A stretch of DNA of 64,000 bases, from contig NZ_JAUTWS010000008.1 of the NCBI RefSeq assembly GCF_030657435.1, positions 62,001 to 126,000 of the forward strand, in the 5' to 3' direction. The position numbers were made by a program, and so were the translations under genes. Positions 24,553 to 33,494 of the stretch are shown in pieces. Source of the DNA: Paracraurococcus lichenis (GTDB taxonomy: Bacteria; Pseudomonadota; Alphaproteobacteria; Acetobacterales; Acetobacteraceae). The notes beneath the pieces are model-generated. The model did no database searches. It was not told the DNA's origin and was given only the letters and a program-made list of their open reading frames with translations. Each line of letters begins with the position of its first letter. The stretch's first letter is position 1.

Positions 24553-25978
24553 CGGCACCCTCGCCGCCGCTGCCGTCGCGGCCCCGCCCGCCGCGCCGCC
24601 GCTCGGCACGCTGCTGCGGCGGGTCCTGGCGCTGGCCGCGCCCACCACCCTGGTCGCCGCCGTGCAGTCGCTCTGCCAGCTCGTCGAGCCCTGGCTGGCG
24701 GCGCGGCAGGGCACGGCGGCCCTGGCAGGCTGGGCCGTGGTGCTGCCCTTCGCCCTGCTGCTGCAGCAGATGTCGACCGGCGCCATGGGCGGCGGCGTGG
24801 TCTCGGCCATCGCCCGGGCGCTCGGCGCGCGGAAGCCGGAGGAGGCCTCGGCCCTCGTCCTCCATGCCGTCGTCATCGCGCTGCTCTTCGGCCTGGCCTA
24901 TGCCGTGCTGCTGGCCGGCTTCCCGAGGGAGATCCTCGGCCTGATCGGCGGCGCCGAGGCGGCCGAGGCCGCCGCCGGCTACTGCGCCTGGCTGTTCGGC
25001 GCCGGGGCGATCCCGGCCTGGCTGGCGAATACCCTCGCCTCCGTGCTGCGCGGCGGGGGTAGGCATGCGCTGGCCTCCCGCGTGCTGCTGGTCGCCTGGC
25101 TTTGCTATCCGCCGCTCGCCTGGGCGCTGATGGAGCCCGCCGGCCTCGGCCTGGCCGGCGCCGGGATCGGCTTCGCCGCCGTCATGGTGGGGGCGAGCAT
25201 CGCCATGTCGGCGGTGGTGCTGGCCGGCGGCGCGGGGTTCCGGCCGACGTTCCGCCTGCCCGTCGCCACCGATCGCGGAGGGCCGGAGGCCGGCCGCGTG
25301 AATCGGTGGCGTCTTCCTCTGCAGCCCGCGCTGTTCGGCCGCATCCTCTCGGTCGGGCTCATCGCCTGCGCCATGGCGACCATCGCCAACCTGACCACCA
25401 TCCTGGTCACCGCCCGCATCGCCCGCCACGGCGCGGCGGCGGTCGCGGCCTATGGCGTCTCCGCCCGGCTGGAATTCCTGATGGTGCCGCTCGCCTTCGG
25501 GGTCGGCTCGGCGCTGACCGCCCTGGTCGGCCGCGCGGTCGGCGCCGGGGACTGGGCGACGGCGCGGCGCACCGCCTGGGCCGGGGCGCTGATGGCGCTC
25601 GGCGTCACCCTCGGCGTCGGCATCTTCGTCGGGCTCTTCCCCGGCCCGACCGCGCGCGCCTTCAGCGCCGACCCGGCGGTGGCGGCGATCGCCACGGAGG
25701 CGCTCTCCATCATCGGCTGGGCGCTGCCGGGCTTCGGGGTTGGCATGGCGCTCTATTTCGCCGCCATGGGCGCGGGGCGGATGGCCTGGCCGGTGGCGGC
25801 GGCGCTGTCGCGCATCGGCCTCGCGGTCGGCGGCGGCTGGCTGCTGTCGGACGTGCTGGGCTTCGGCCTGCCGGGCCAGTTCCTGGCCGTCGCGCTCGGC
25901 ATCACCGCCTATGGCGCCATCACCGCGACGGCGGTCCGGCCGGGCATCTGGTCCGCCCGCCGCCCGGCGGCGGGATGA
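24545..25978 (+). CDS. MATE-family efflux transporter
   Basis: A 477-residue protein with 12 hydrophobic helices in two repeated halves. MATE features include PTTLVAAVQSLCQLVEPWLA in helix 1-2 and the second-half repeat with FGVGSALTALVGRAVGAGD. Family members export cationic drugs or metabolites in exchange for Na+ or H+. It overlaps the preceding HxlR regulator, so the pair is likely one inducible unit. The substrate cannot be inferred. Confidence 0.88.
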   Translation: MADGTLAAAAVAAPPAAPPLGTLLRRVLALAAPTTLVAAVQSLCQLVEPWLAARQGTAALAGWAVVLPFALLLQQMSTGAMGGGVVSAIARALGARKPEEASALVLHAVVIALLFGLAYAVLLAGFPREILGLIGGAEAAEAAAGYCAWLFGAGAIPAWLANTLASVLRGGGRHALASRVLLVAWLCYPPLAWALMEPAGLGLAGAGIGFAAVMVGASIAMSAVVLAGGAGFRPTFRLPVATDRGGPEAGRVNRWRLPLQPALFGRILSVGLIACAMATIANLTTILVTARIARHGAAAVAAYGVSARLEFLMVPLAFGVGSALTALVGRAVGAGDWATARRTAWAGALMALGVTLGVGIFVGLFPGPTARAFSADPAVAAIATEALSIIGWALPGFGVGMALYFAAMGAGRMAWPVAAALSRIGLAVGGGWLLSDVLGFGLPGQFLAVALGITAYGAITATAVRPGIWSARRPAAG

Positions 25979-26048
25979 TGGCGGCAAGCATGGAAATGCC
26001 GATGGCGTGACGATACACCTCGCGGAACCTTCCTTCGGGGATCCCGCG

Positions 26049-27170
26049 ATGCCGGCGACCGCCAACGCCCTCCAGCCGCCGCTGCCCGGCGACCCGGCGC
26101 CCTGGTTCCACGCCGTCTCCGCCGGCAACCCGCGGTACAATTTCGCCTCGGTCGCCGGCCGCTACGTGCTGCTGGCCTTCGCCGGCCCGGCGGCGATCCC
26201 GCGCCTCGCCGGGCTGCTGGAGCCGCTGCGGGCCGACGGCATCCTCGACGACCTTACGGCCACGGCCATGCTGGTGGTGCCCGGGCCGCTCCCCGAGGAG
26301 GGGGCGCCCGACCGCCTGCCGGGCTTGCGCGTCCTGTCCGACCCCGACGGCGCCGTCTTCCGCGCCTATGGCCTGCTGCGCCCCGCCCCCTCGGGCCAGG
26401 CCATGCTCGGCACCGGCGCCTTCCTGCTCGATCCGCTGCTGCGGGTGATGGCCGTCGCGCCGCTTGATCGCCTCGGCGATCTGCTGGACCTGCTGCGCCG
26501 CCTGCCCGCGCCGCACCTGCATGCGGGGCAGGAGGCGCCGGCCCCGGTGCTGCTGCTGCCACGGGTCTTCGAGCCGGAATTCTGCCGGAGGCTGATCGCG
26601 CTCTACGAGGAGAAGGGCGGCGAGGACAGCGGCTTCATGGTGGAGCGGGAGGGCAGGACGGTCGGCGTCCACGACTACGGATTCAAGCGCCGGGCCGACT
26701 GCGCGATCGAGGATCCGGCGCTGCAGGCGGCGATCCGCGCCCGCATCGCGCGGCGCATCCTCCCCGAGGTCAGGAAGGCCTTCGCCTTCGAGGCGACGCG
26801 CATCGAGCGCTACCTCATCGCCTGCTACGAGGGCGGGACGCGCGGGCATTTCCGCGCCCATCGCGACAACACCACGCCCGGCACCGCGCATCGCCGCTTC
26901 GCCGTGACCATCAACCTGAACGACGGATTCGAGGGCGGGGAACTGTGGTTCCCGGAATTCGGCTCGCGGCGCTACCGCCCGCCGGCGGGCGGCGCGGTGG
27001 TCTTCTCCTGCTCCCTGCTGCACGAGGCGACGCCGGTGACGCGCGGCATCCGCTATGCCGCGCTGCCCTTCCTCTATGACGAGGCGGCGGCGAGGATCCG
27101 GGCGGCGAATGCCGGCAGCCTCGCGCCGCCGCCCGAGCCGAGTCTGGCCAGCGCCGCCGCGGACGAATAG
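26049..27170 (+). CDS. Thioredoxin-like / prolyl 4-hydroxylase-type 2OG-Fe(II) oxygenase fusion
   Basis: A 373-residue protein in two parts. Residues about 10-160 resemble a peroxiredoxin/AhpC-TSA fold (GDPAPWFHAVSAGN, VAGRYVLLAFAG), but the peroxidatic cysteine position holds Gly-Pro, so this part is probably not a working peroxidase. Residues about 175-345 are a prolyl-hydroxylase-like oxygenase with HRDN (the HxD iron ligand, about 270), LLHEATPV (second His, about 324) and the Arg of RGIRYA for 2-oxoglutarate. A substrate is unknown. The gene stands alone between MATE and the dehydrogenase. Confidence 0.8.
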   Translation: MPATANALQPPLPGDPAPWFHAVSAGNPRYNFASVAGRYVLLAFAGPAAIPRLAGLLEPLRADGILDDLTATAMLVVPGPLPEEGAPDRLPGLRVLSDPDGAVFRAYGLLRPAPSGQAMLGTGAFLLDPLLRVMAVAPLDRLGDLLDLLRRLPAPHLHAGQEAPAPVLLLPRVFEPEFCRRLIALYEEKGGEDSGFMVEREGRTVGVHDYGFKRRADCAIEDPALQAAIRARIARRILPEVRKAFAFEATRIERYLIACYEGGTRGHFRAHRDNTTPGTAHRRFAVTINLNDGFEGGELWFPEFGSRRYRPPAGGAVVFSCSLLHEATPVTRGIRYAALPFLYDEAAARIRAANAGSLAPPPEPSLASAAADE

Positions 27171-27191
27171 GGTCCGGCATCCAGGACAATA

Positions 27192-28151
27192 ATGAGGAAC
27201 GCCAGGATGCCAGCCGAGCCCGCCCCGGAACGGGCGAAGGGACATGCCGCCATCATCGGCTTCGGCCTGATGGGTTGCGACATCGCCGCCATCTTCCTGG
27301 CCGGCGGCTGGCGGGTGACGGCGGTCGAGCCTGACCGCGCGGCCTGGCCGGCACGGCTGGACCGGGTGGCGCTATCAATCTCGCAACTCGGCGCCGCCGA
27401 GGGCCGGGTGGATGCGCTGGACCTGGTCGCCTCGACCGCGGATGTGGGCTTCGCGGATGCCGACGCGGTGATCGAGGCGGTGCCGGAGCGGCTCGAGCTC
27501 AAGCGCCGGGTCTTCGCCGAGCTCGACCGGCTGGTGCCGGCGGGCGTGCCGGTGGCGAGCAATGCCTCCGGCTTCCGCATCACCGATATCGCGGAGGGCT
27601 GCGCGACCCGGTCGCGCATGGCGAACCTCCATTTCTTCCTGCCCGCGCACCTGGTGCCGGGGGTGGAGGTGGTGAAGGGTGAGCACACCGACGACGCGGC
27701 CTGCGATCGGCTGGCGGAGATCATGGCGAGCCTCGGCCGCGTGCCGATCCGCGTCGCGCGCGACGTGCCGGGCTTCCTCGCCAACCGCATCCAGCACGCC
27801 ATGGTGCGGGAGGCTTTCAACGCCATCGACGAGGGACTGGCCAGCGCGGAGGACGTGGACAAGGCGGTGCGCTTCACCTTCGGCATGCGGATCATGGGCG
27901 CGGGGCCGATCCTGCAGAAGGAGCTGGCGGGGCTGGAGACGCAGTTGGCGGCGCAGGCGACGATCTATCCCTCGCTCTGCAACCGCGCCGAGCCGGGGCC
28001 GACCATCACGCGGCTGGTGCAGGACGGCAAGCTCGGCGCCAAGACCGGCGAGGGCTTCTGGACCTGGACGCCGGAGAGCGCGAAGGCGGCGCGCGAGCGC
28101 TACGAGCGGATGCTGCTGGCGGCGCTGGACCTGCTGAAGCGCGAGGGGTGA
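27192..28151 (+). CDS. 3-hydroxyacyl-CoA dehydrogenase family protein
   Basis: A 319-residue single-function dehydrogenase. Its Rossmann motif is IIGFGLMGCDIA (about 20-31). The catalytic region reads VIEAVPERLELKRRVFAELD, then SNASGFRIT and NLHFFLPAHLVPGVEVVKG with the active-site His. The C-terminal domain has PGFLANRIQHAMVREA. This fits the short L-gulonate/hydroxyacyl-CoA dehydrogenase group, with NAD-dependent oxidation of a 3-hydroxyacid or its CoA ester. An alternative ATG lies at 27207. No thiolase or hydratase is adjacent. Confidence 0.85.
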   Translation: MRNARMPAEPAPERAKGHAAIIGFGLMGCDIAAIFLAGGWRVTAVEPDRAAWPARLDRVALSISQLGAAEGRVDALDLVASTADVGFADADAVIEAVPERLELKRRVFAELDRLVPAGVPVASNASGFRITDIAEGCATRSRMANLHFFLPAHLVPGVEVVKGEHTDDAACDRLAEIMASLGRVPIRVARDVPGFLANRIQHAMVREAFNAIDEGLASAEDVDKAVRFTFGMRIMGAGPILQKELAGLETQLAAQATIYPSLCNRAEPGPTITRLVQDGKLGAKTGEGFWTWTPESAKAARERYERMLLAALDLLKREG

Positions 28152-28178
28152 GGGCCGGCGGCCCCCACCCGCGCGCGG

Positions 28179-28222
28179 CTGGAGCATCCTCACGCTGACC
28201 GTGCAGCGCGAGGATGCTCCAG
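28179..28222. terminator. Long hairpin (13 bp, mismatch, 5 bp) after the dehydrogenase gene
   Basis: CTGGAGCATCCTC pairs exactly with 28210-28222. After one A-C mismatch, CGCTG pairs with CAGCG around a 6-nt loop. It lies 27 bp past the stop of the upstream gene and touches the 61-bp repeat copy 2. No T-run follows directly, so it may be a REP-type unit or a weak bidirectional terminator. Confidence 0.55.
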
Positions 28223-28225
28223 GCC

Positions 28226-28286
28226 TTTGATTTGCAGAGCAGATTCACGCCTCCGAGCGTTTCCACTCTGCGGCGATCTGCTCTAG
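28226..28286. repeat. 61-bp dispersed repeat, copy 2
   Basis: It matches 4016-4076 at 57 of 61 positions. It contains the pairing ends AGCAGAT/ATCTGCT; the inner stem is weakened by two of the four differences. It supplies the TAG stop codon (28283-28285) of the minus-strand amidohydrolase gene. It lies between convergent genes, like copy 1. Confidence 0.85.
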
Positions 28287-29455
28287 CCCCGCGTCAGCTC
28301 CTGCTCGACCAGTGCGGCGAAGTAGCTGGCGCCGACCGGCAGCATCTCGTCGTTGAAGTCGTAGCGCGGGTGGTGCACCGGCACCCCGCCCTTCCCAGCG
28401 CCCTTCTGGCCCATCATCACGAAGGCGCCGGGGCGCTTGAGCAGCATGAAGGAGAAGTCCTCCCCGCCCATGATCGGCGGGGCGTCCCGGATGACCCGGC
28501 TCTCGCCCAGCACCTTCGCCGCGGCGAGCGCCGCGCGCGCCGTCTCCGCCTCATGGTTCACGGTCGGCGGGTAGAGCCGGTCATAGACCACCTCCGCCAC
28601 CGCCTCGTGCGCCGCCGCCGTGCTCTCGGCGACGCGGGCGATCTGTGCCTCCATCAGGTCGCGCGTTTCGGGCAGCAGGGTGCGGACCGTGCCGGAGAGC
28701 TTCGCCTCGTCCGGAATGACGTTGTTGGCGCTGCCGGCATGGAACTGCGTGATGCTGAGCACCGCACTGTCGAGCGGATCGGTCCGCCGCGCCACCAGCG
28801 CCTGCAGCGCGACCAGCACATGCGCGCCGACGAGGACAGGGTCGATTGCCACATGTGGCCGCGCGGCATGGCCACCGACGCCGCGGATGGTGATGAAGAC
28901 GCGGTCCGAGGCGGCGAGGATGGTGCCCGGGACCACCTTCGCCTCGCCGAGCGGCGTGGTCGGGTCGTTGTGGATGCCGTAGACGGCATCGCAGGGGAAG
29001 CGGTCGAACAGGCCTTCCTCGACCATGACCCGGCCGCCGCCGCCGCCCTCCTCGGCCGGCTGGAAGATGAAGTGGACGGTGCCGTCGAAGTTCTTCGTCT
29101 CCGCCAGGTACTTCGCCGCGCCCAGCAGCGTCGCGGTATGGCCGTCATGGCCGCAGGCATGCATGCGGCCCGGCACGGTGGAGCGATGGGCGAAGCCGTT
29201 CTGCTCCTCCATCGGCAGGCAGTCCATGTCGGCGCGGAGCCCGATGCTGCGGCCGCCGCTGCCGTTCCGCAGCACGCCGACCAGCCCGGTGGTGGCGAGG
29301 CCGCGATGCACCTCGATCCCCCAGGATTCGAGCTTCGCCGCGACGATGTCGCTGGTCCGCCGCTCCTGGAAGCCGAGTTCGGGATGGGCGTGGAAGTCCT
29401 GGCGCCACGCCGTCATCTCGGACGCGAAATCGGCGATGCGGTTGATGATGGGCAT
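28283..29455 (-). CDS. M20 family amidohydrolase (hippurate hydrolase/aminoacylase type)
   Basis: A 390-residue zinc peptidase-like enzyme. Features: RQDFHAHPELGFQE at the N-terminus, the metal site MHACGHDGHTA (near 100), the catalytic FQPAEEGGGGGRVM (near 135), the dimerisation-domain GVGGHAARPH, and a final APPIMGGEDFSFML with a metal-binding Glu. Such enzymes cleave N-acyl or N-carbamoyl amino acids. The stop codon lies in the 61-bp repeat. It is divergent from the AtuA gene across 119 bp. Confidence 0.9.
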   Translation of the reverse strand: MPIINRIADFASEMTAWRQDFHAHPELGFQERRTSDIVAAKLESWGIEVHRGLATTGLVGVLRNGSGGRSIGLRADMDCLPMEEQNGFAHRSTVPGRMHACGHDGHTATLLGAAKYLAETKNFDGTVHFIFQPAEEGGGGGRVMVEEGLFDRFPCDAVYGIHNDPTTPLGEAKVVPGTILAASDRVFITIRGVGGHAARPHVAIDPVLVGAHVLVALQALVARRTDPLDSAVLSITQFHAGSANNVIPDEAKLSGTVRTLLPETRDLMEAQIARVAESTAAAHEAVAEVVYDRLYPPTVNHEAETARAALAAAKVLGESRVIRDAPPIMGGEDFSFMLLKRPGAFVMMGQKGAGKGGVPVHHPRYDFNDEMLPVGASYFAALVEQELTRG

Positions 29456-29574
29456 GGCATCCTCTCGGGTCGGGTCGGGTCGGCAGGCAAGCCCGGCCAG
29501 CCGCGGTTGTCGAGGGGGAGGCCGGTTGCGGGCAGGCCGCCGCGGGCGGATGATGCGCGCCGAGAGGGGACGTC

Positions 29575-30957
29575 ATGCAAAGCACCTTCCTCGTCGGCAA
29601 TGGCGGCGGGTTCTCCGGCGACCGGGTCGATGCGCCCATTCCCGTCATGCGCAGCCTGGTCGCCAGTGGCCGGCCCGCGGCGCTGTTCTTCGAGACGCTG
29701 GGCGAGCGCACCGTGGCCCTCGCCCAGCTCGAGCGGCGGCGCGACCCGGAACTCGGCTACGAGCCGATGCTGGAGCGGCTGCTGGAGCCGGTGCTGCGCG
29801 ACTGCGTCACCCACCGCATCCCCATCCTCGGCAATTTCGGCGCGGCCAACCCGCCGGCGGCGGCGCGTCTGGTGGCACGGCTGGCCATGCGCCTCGGCCT
29901 GCCGGACTGCCGGATCGCCGTCGTGACCGGCGACGACGTCACCGGCAGCATCGCGCTCGACCAATTGCCGGTGCACGAGGCGGATGACAGCCTCGACATG
30001 AAGTCGGCGCGCCTCGTCTCCGCCAATGCCTATATCGGCGCCGCGCCGCTGGTGGAGGCGCTGCGGCAGGGCGCCGACGTGGTCGTCGCCGGCCGCACCT
30101 CCGACCCCGCGCTCGCCATCGCCCCGCTGGTGCATCATTTCGGCTGGAGCTTCGCGGACTGGGAGAAGCTGGCGATCGGTGCCGCCTGCGGCCACCTGCT
30201 GGAATGCGGCAGCCAGGTGACCGGCGGCGTCTTCTGGGACCCGGGCTTCAAGGACATCCCGGACCCCTGGAACATCGGCTTCCCCATCGCGGAGGTCACC
30301 GCGGATGGCGGACTGGTCATCACCAAGCCCGCGGATACCGGCGGCATCGTCGACCTGCGCACGGTGAAGGAGCAGCTGCTGTACGAGCTGCACGACCCCG
30401 CGCGCTACATCACGCCGGACGTGGTGCTGGACATCACGGGCTGTTCCGTCGAGCAGGTCGGCAAGGACCGCGTCGCGGTGCGGGGCCTGCGTGGCCATCC
30501 CGCGCCCGACACGCTGAAGGTGACCGCCTGCTTCGAGGGCACCTGGCTGGGCGAGGGCGAGGTCTCGGTCGCCGGGCCGAATGCGCTCGCGCGCGCGAAG
30601 GCGACGGCGGAGGTGCTGCAGCGGCGCCTCGAGATGCGCGGCCTGCCGGTGCGGGCGCGCCTGGACCTGATCGGCGTCGCCAGCGTGCATGACAGCGACG
30701 ACGGCGCGCTCTGGCGCCGCTATGAGGGGCCCGAGCCGCCGGACATCCGCATCCGCCTCGCCGCCGAGGGCAGCGACCGCGATGCGGTGGACCAGGCGGC
30801 GCGGGAGGTGCTGGCGCTGCTCTGCTGCGGCACCGCGGGGACGGGCGGCGCCCGCTGGCGGCTGACGCCGCGCATCCTGACGCGGAGCTACCTGGTGCTG
30901 CGGGAGAGGGTGCCGACCACGGCCACGGTCCGCACGGCGCGGGAGATGGCGGCATGA
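29575..30957 (+). CDS. AtuA-family protein (acyclic terpene utilisation type, DUF1446)
   Basis: A 460-residue DUF1446 protein. It has the family start VGNGGGFSGDR, the central LVSANAYIGAAPLVEALRQGADVVVAGR, and AACGHLLECGSQVTGG. The Pseudomonas AtuA is needed for citronellol catabolism but its exact chemistry is unresolved; many homologues occur outside terpene pathways. No atu carboxylase genes lie here, so terpene use is not implied. Its stop overlaps the start of the next gene (ATGA), and in some genomes the two are fused. Confidence 0.85.
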   Translation: MQSTFLVGNGGGFSGDRVDAPIPVMRSLVASGRPAALFFETLGERTVALAQLERRRDPELGYEPMLERLLEPVLRDCVTHRIPILGNFGAANPPAAARLVARLAMRLGLPDCRIAVVTGDDVTGSIALDQLPVHEADDSLDMKSARLVSANAYIGAAPLVEALRQGADVVVAGRTSDPALAIAPLVHHFGWSFADWEKLAIGAACGHLLECGSQVTGGVFWDPGFKDIPDPWNIGFPIAEVTADGGLVITKPADTGGIVDLRTVKEQLLYELHDPARYITPDVVLDITGCSVEQVGKDRVAVRGLRGHPAPDTLKVTACFEGTWLGEGEVSVAGPNALARAKATAEVLQRRLEMRGLPVRARLDLIGVASVHDSDDGALWRRYEGPEPPDIRIRLAAEGSDRDAVDQAAREVLALLCCGTAGTGGARWRLTPRILTRSYLVLRERVPTTATVRTAREMAA

Positions 30958-31298
30958 GCGAGATGGTCGAGGTTCCGCTGCACGCCGTGGCGCATAGCCG
31001 GGCCGGTGACAAGGGCAACCGCTGCAACCTCTCCCTCATCCCCTACGATCCCGCGCTCTACCCGCTGCTGGCGGACCAGGTGACGGAGGCGCGCGTGCTG
31101 GAGCTGTTCCGCCATCGCGGCGCCACCCGCGTCACGCGCTACGATTTGCCGTCCCTGCAGTCCTTCAACTTCGTCGTGGACGACGTGCTGGAGGGCGGGG
31201 TGAACGGCAGCCTCAACCTCGACGGCCACGGCAAGACGAATTCATTCCGGTTGCTGTCCCTGACCGTCCGGGTCCCCGCCGGGGCGGTGCGGCGGTGA
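30954..31298 (+). CDS. AtuA-related small subunit
   Basis: A 114-residue protein matching the C-terminal domain of long AtuA proteins: LHAVAHSRAGDKGNRCNLSL at the N-terminus, then VTRYDLPSLQSFNFVVDDVL and LNLDGHGKTNS. It overlaps the large AtuA gene by 4 bp, so the two are coupled and likely make one complex. The biochemical role is not known. Confidence 0.85.
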   Translation: MSEMVEVPLHAVAHSRAGDKGNRCNLSLIPYDPALYPLLADQVTEARVLELFRHRGATRVTRYDLPSLQSFNFVVDDVLEGGVNGSLNLDGHGKTNSFRLLSLTVRVPAGAVRR

Positions 31299-31359
31299 AT
31301 TGACGCCGGTCTCGCGCGGCTGTTCTGATCCTGCCGGGGCGGGAAACGCGAGGACGAGG

Positions 31360-32670
31360 ATGACGGAGGCTGCGGCGCTGGTGGCGGGCTTCGACCTGCG
31401 GTCGCTGCCCCGGTCCTTCTACGACGACCCCTTCCCGACCTACCGCGCGCTGCGCGAGCGCGAGCCGGTCCGCCGGATGCCCGACGGCACGCTGTTCCTG
31501 ACGCGCTGGGCGGACCTCGACCGCGTGTACCGGGACACGAGAACCTTCTCCTCCGGCAAGAAGGTCGAGTTCCTGCCGAAATTCGGCGACACGCCGCTCT
31601 ACGCGCACCACACCACCAGCCTGGTCTTCAATGACCCGCCGCTGCACACCCGCGTCCGCCGGCTGATCATGGGCGCGCTGACGCCGCGCGCCATCGCGGG
31701 CATGGAGCCAGCGCTGGTCGCGCTAGTGGACCGGCTGCTGGACGCCATGGCCGCCCGATGGGCGGAAGGGCGCGAGGCCGACCTGATCGAGGACTACGCC
31801 GCCGCCATCCCGATCGAGGTGATCGGCAACCTGCTCGGCGTGCCGCAGGAGGAACGCGGGCCGCTGCGCGGCTGGTCGCTGGCGATCCTCGGCGCGCTGG
31901 AGCCGGTGGTGGCGCCGGAGGCGGCGGCGCGCGGCAATGCCGCGGTCACGGAATTCCTGGACTACCTCAAAACCCTGGTCGCCCGCCGCCGCGCCGCGCC
32001 GGGCGATCCCGCGACCGACGTGCTGACCCGCCTGATCCAGGGCGAGGAGAGCGGCGAGCGCCTGACCGAGCAGGAGCTGCTGCACAACTGCATCTTCCTG
32101 CTGAATGCCGGGCACGAGACCACCACCAACCTGATCGGCAATGGGCTGGAGGCGCTGCTGCGCTTCCCCGGGGAAAAGGCGCGGCTGCTGGCCGAGCCCG
32201 GCCTGATCGGCACGGCGGTCGAGGAGGTGCTGCGCTTCGAGAGCTCCAACCAACTCGGCAACCGCGGCGTCGCCATCGCCACCGAGATCGGCGGCATCCC
32301 GGTGCCGCAGGGCAGCCTCGTCACCCTCTGCATCGGCGCCGCCAACCGCGACCCGGCGCAGTTCCCGGACCCCGAGCGCTTCGATATCGGCCGCACGCCG
32401 AACCGGCACCTGGCCTTCGCCGCCGGCGCGCATCAATGCGCCGGCCTGGCGCTGGCGCGGCTGGAGGGCAGGGTGGCGATCGGCCGCTTCCTCGCGCGCT
32501 TCCCGGGCTATGCGCTGTCCGGCCCGCCCGTGCGCGGCGGCCGGGCGCGCTTCCGCGGCTTCCTGCGCCTGCCGGTGCGGCTGTCCCGAGGCGTGCCGAT
32601 GACCGAAGGGCCGGAGGGGTCCCCACGAAGCGGCGCTTCGTGGGGCGCCCCGGATGGCCCGGAGGTCTGA
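31360..32670 (+). CDS. Cytochrome P450
   Basis: A 436-residue soluble bacterial P450. The I-helix oxygen motif is LLNAGHETTTN (near 250), the K-helix ExxR is EEVLRFES (near 290), and the haem loop is FAAGAHQCAGLALA with the cysteine ligand near 360. The start at 31360 follows a GAGG-containing stretch. Beyond PVRL the last 30 or so residues (SRGVPMTEGPEGSPRSG...) are encoded by the first 93-bp repeat unit, so the native enzyme probably ended near 32583. No ferredoxin gene is nearby. The substrate cannot be predicted. Confidence 0.88.
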   Translation: MTEAAALVAGFDLRSLPRSFYDDPFPTYRALREREPVRRMPDGTLFLTRWADLDRVYRDTRTFSSGKKVEFLPKFGDTPLYAHHTTSLVFNDPPLHTRVRRLIMGALTPRAIAGMEPALVALVDRLLDAMAARWAEGREADLIEDYAAAIPIEVIGNLLGVPQEERGPLRGWSLAILGALEPVVAPEAAARGNAAVTEFLDYLKTLVARRRAAPGDPATDVLTRLIQGEESGERLTEQELLHNCIFLLNAGHETTTNLIGNGLEALLRFPGEKARLLAEPGLIGTAVEEVLRFESSNQLGNRGVAIATEIGGIPVPQGSLVTLCIGAANRDPAQFPDPERFDIGRTPNRHLAFAAGAHQCAGLALARLEGRVAIGRFLARFPGYALSGPPVRGGRARFRGFLRLPVRLSRGVPMTEGPEGSPRSGASWGAPDGPEV

Positions 32671-32681
32671 ATCGGCTCGCC
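32589..32681. repeat. 93-bp tandem repeat, unit 1
   Basis: Identical to 32691-32783 except for one base. It contains a perfect hairpin, CCCCACGAAGC-GGC-GCTTCGTGGGG, at 32621-32645. It lies inside the 3' end of the P450 gene and supplies its stop codon. Confidence 0.95.
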
Positions 32682-32690
32682 CAACATACA

Positions 32691-32783
32691 AGGCGTGCCG
32701 ATGACCGAAGGGCCGAAGGGGTCCCCACGAAGCGGCGCTTCGTGGGGCGCCCCGGATGGCCCGGAGGTCTGAATCGGCTCGCC
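32691..32783. repeat. 93-bp tandem repeat, unit 2
   Basis: Second copy, separated from unit 1 by nine bases (32682-32690), with its hairpin at 32723-32747. It ends one base before the stop codon of the converging phosphatase gene. The paired hairpins could stop transcription from both sides, though no T-runs follow. Confidence 0.95.
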
Positions 32784-33494
32784 TCACGCGCCCACCGCCA
32801 CCGCGGTCACATTGTCCCGCGCGCCGCGCGCCAGCGCCGCCGCCATCAAGCCGTCGACCACCGTCTCCGGGCTCTCCGCCGCCAGCAGCGCCGCAATCTC
32901 CACCTCCGGCACCGCCTTGCTCAGACCGTCGCTGCACAGCAGGAAGCGGTCATTCGGTTCCAGCCGATCCGTCACCTTCTCCAGCGCCAGGTCCCCGACG
33001 CCGAGTGCGCGCGTCACCACGTTGGAGTGCGGGTGGCCCTCCGCCGCCTCGGGCGTCAGCGTCCCGGCATCCACCATTTCCTGCACCAGGCTGTGATCGC
33101 GCGTGATGAGGGAGAGCGCGCCATCGCGCAGCCGGTAGAGCCGGGAATCGCCGGCCCAGAGGCAGGCGAAATGCCCCTCTCCCGCGATCAGCACCACCAC
33201 CGTCGTGGCGCTGGTCGCACCGCCCGGCGCCTCGGCGCGCGCCAGCAGCATCTCGTGCACCTGGGCCAGCCGCGCCCGTACCTCCCCCAGCAGTTCCTGT
33301 GCGCCGAGCCCGGCCGGAATCGCCAGCAGCGCCTGCCGCACCAAGCCGGAGGCAACGTCGCCCGCGGCATGCCCGCCGGCACCATCGGCCACCGCCCAGA
33401 CACCGATGTCCTGCCGCTCTACGAGATTGTCCTCGTTGCGGCGGCGGACGGCGCCCGGATCGCTGCGCCCCGCCGAGCGGAACCCGCTCGTCAT
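32784..33494 (-). CDS. pppA: T6SS PP2C-type phosphatase
   Basis: A 236-residue PP2C phosphatase with RRRNEDNL near residue 18, ADGAGGHAAGD near 36, WAGDSRLYR, LCSDGLSKAV and GARDNVTAV (the metal-binding Asp residues). In type VI secretion PppA removes phosphates placed by the kinase PpkA on FHA proteins and so damps firing. Its ATG overlaps the TagF stop. No ppkA gene is in the window. It is the last gene of the minus-strand T6SS run, ending against the tandem repeats. Confidence 0.88.
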   Translation of the reverse strand: MTSGFRSAGRSDPGAVRRRNEDNLVERQDIGVWAVADGAGGHAAGDVASGLVRQALLAIPAGLGAQELLGEVRARLAQVHEMLLARAEAPGGATSATTVVVLIAGEGHFACLWAGDSRLYRLRDGALSLITRDHSLVQEMVDAGTLTPEAAEGHPHSNVVTRALGVGDLALEKVTDRLEPNDRFLLCSDGLSKAVPEVEIAALLAAESPETVVDGLMAAALARGARDNVTAVAVGA

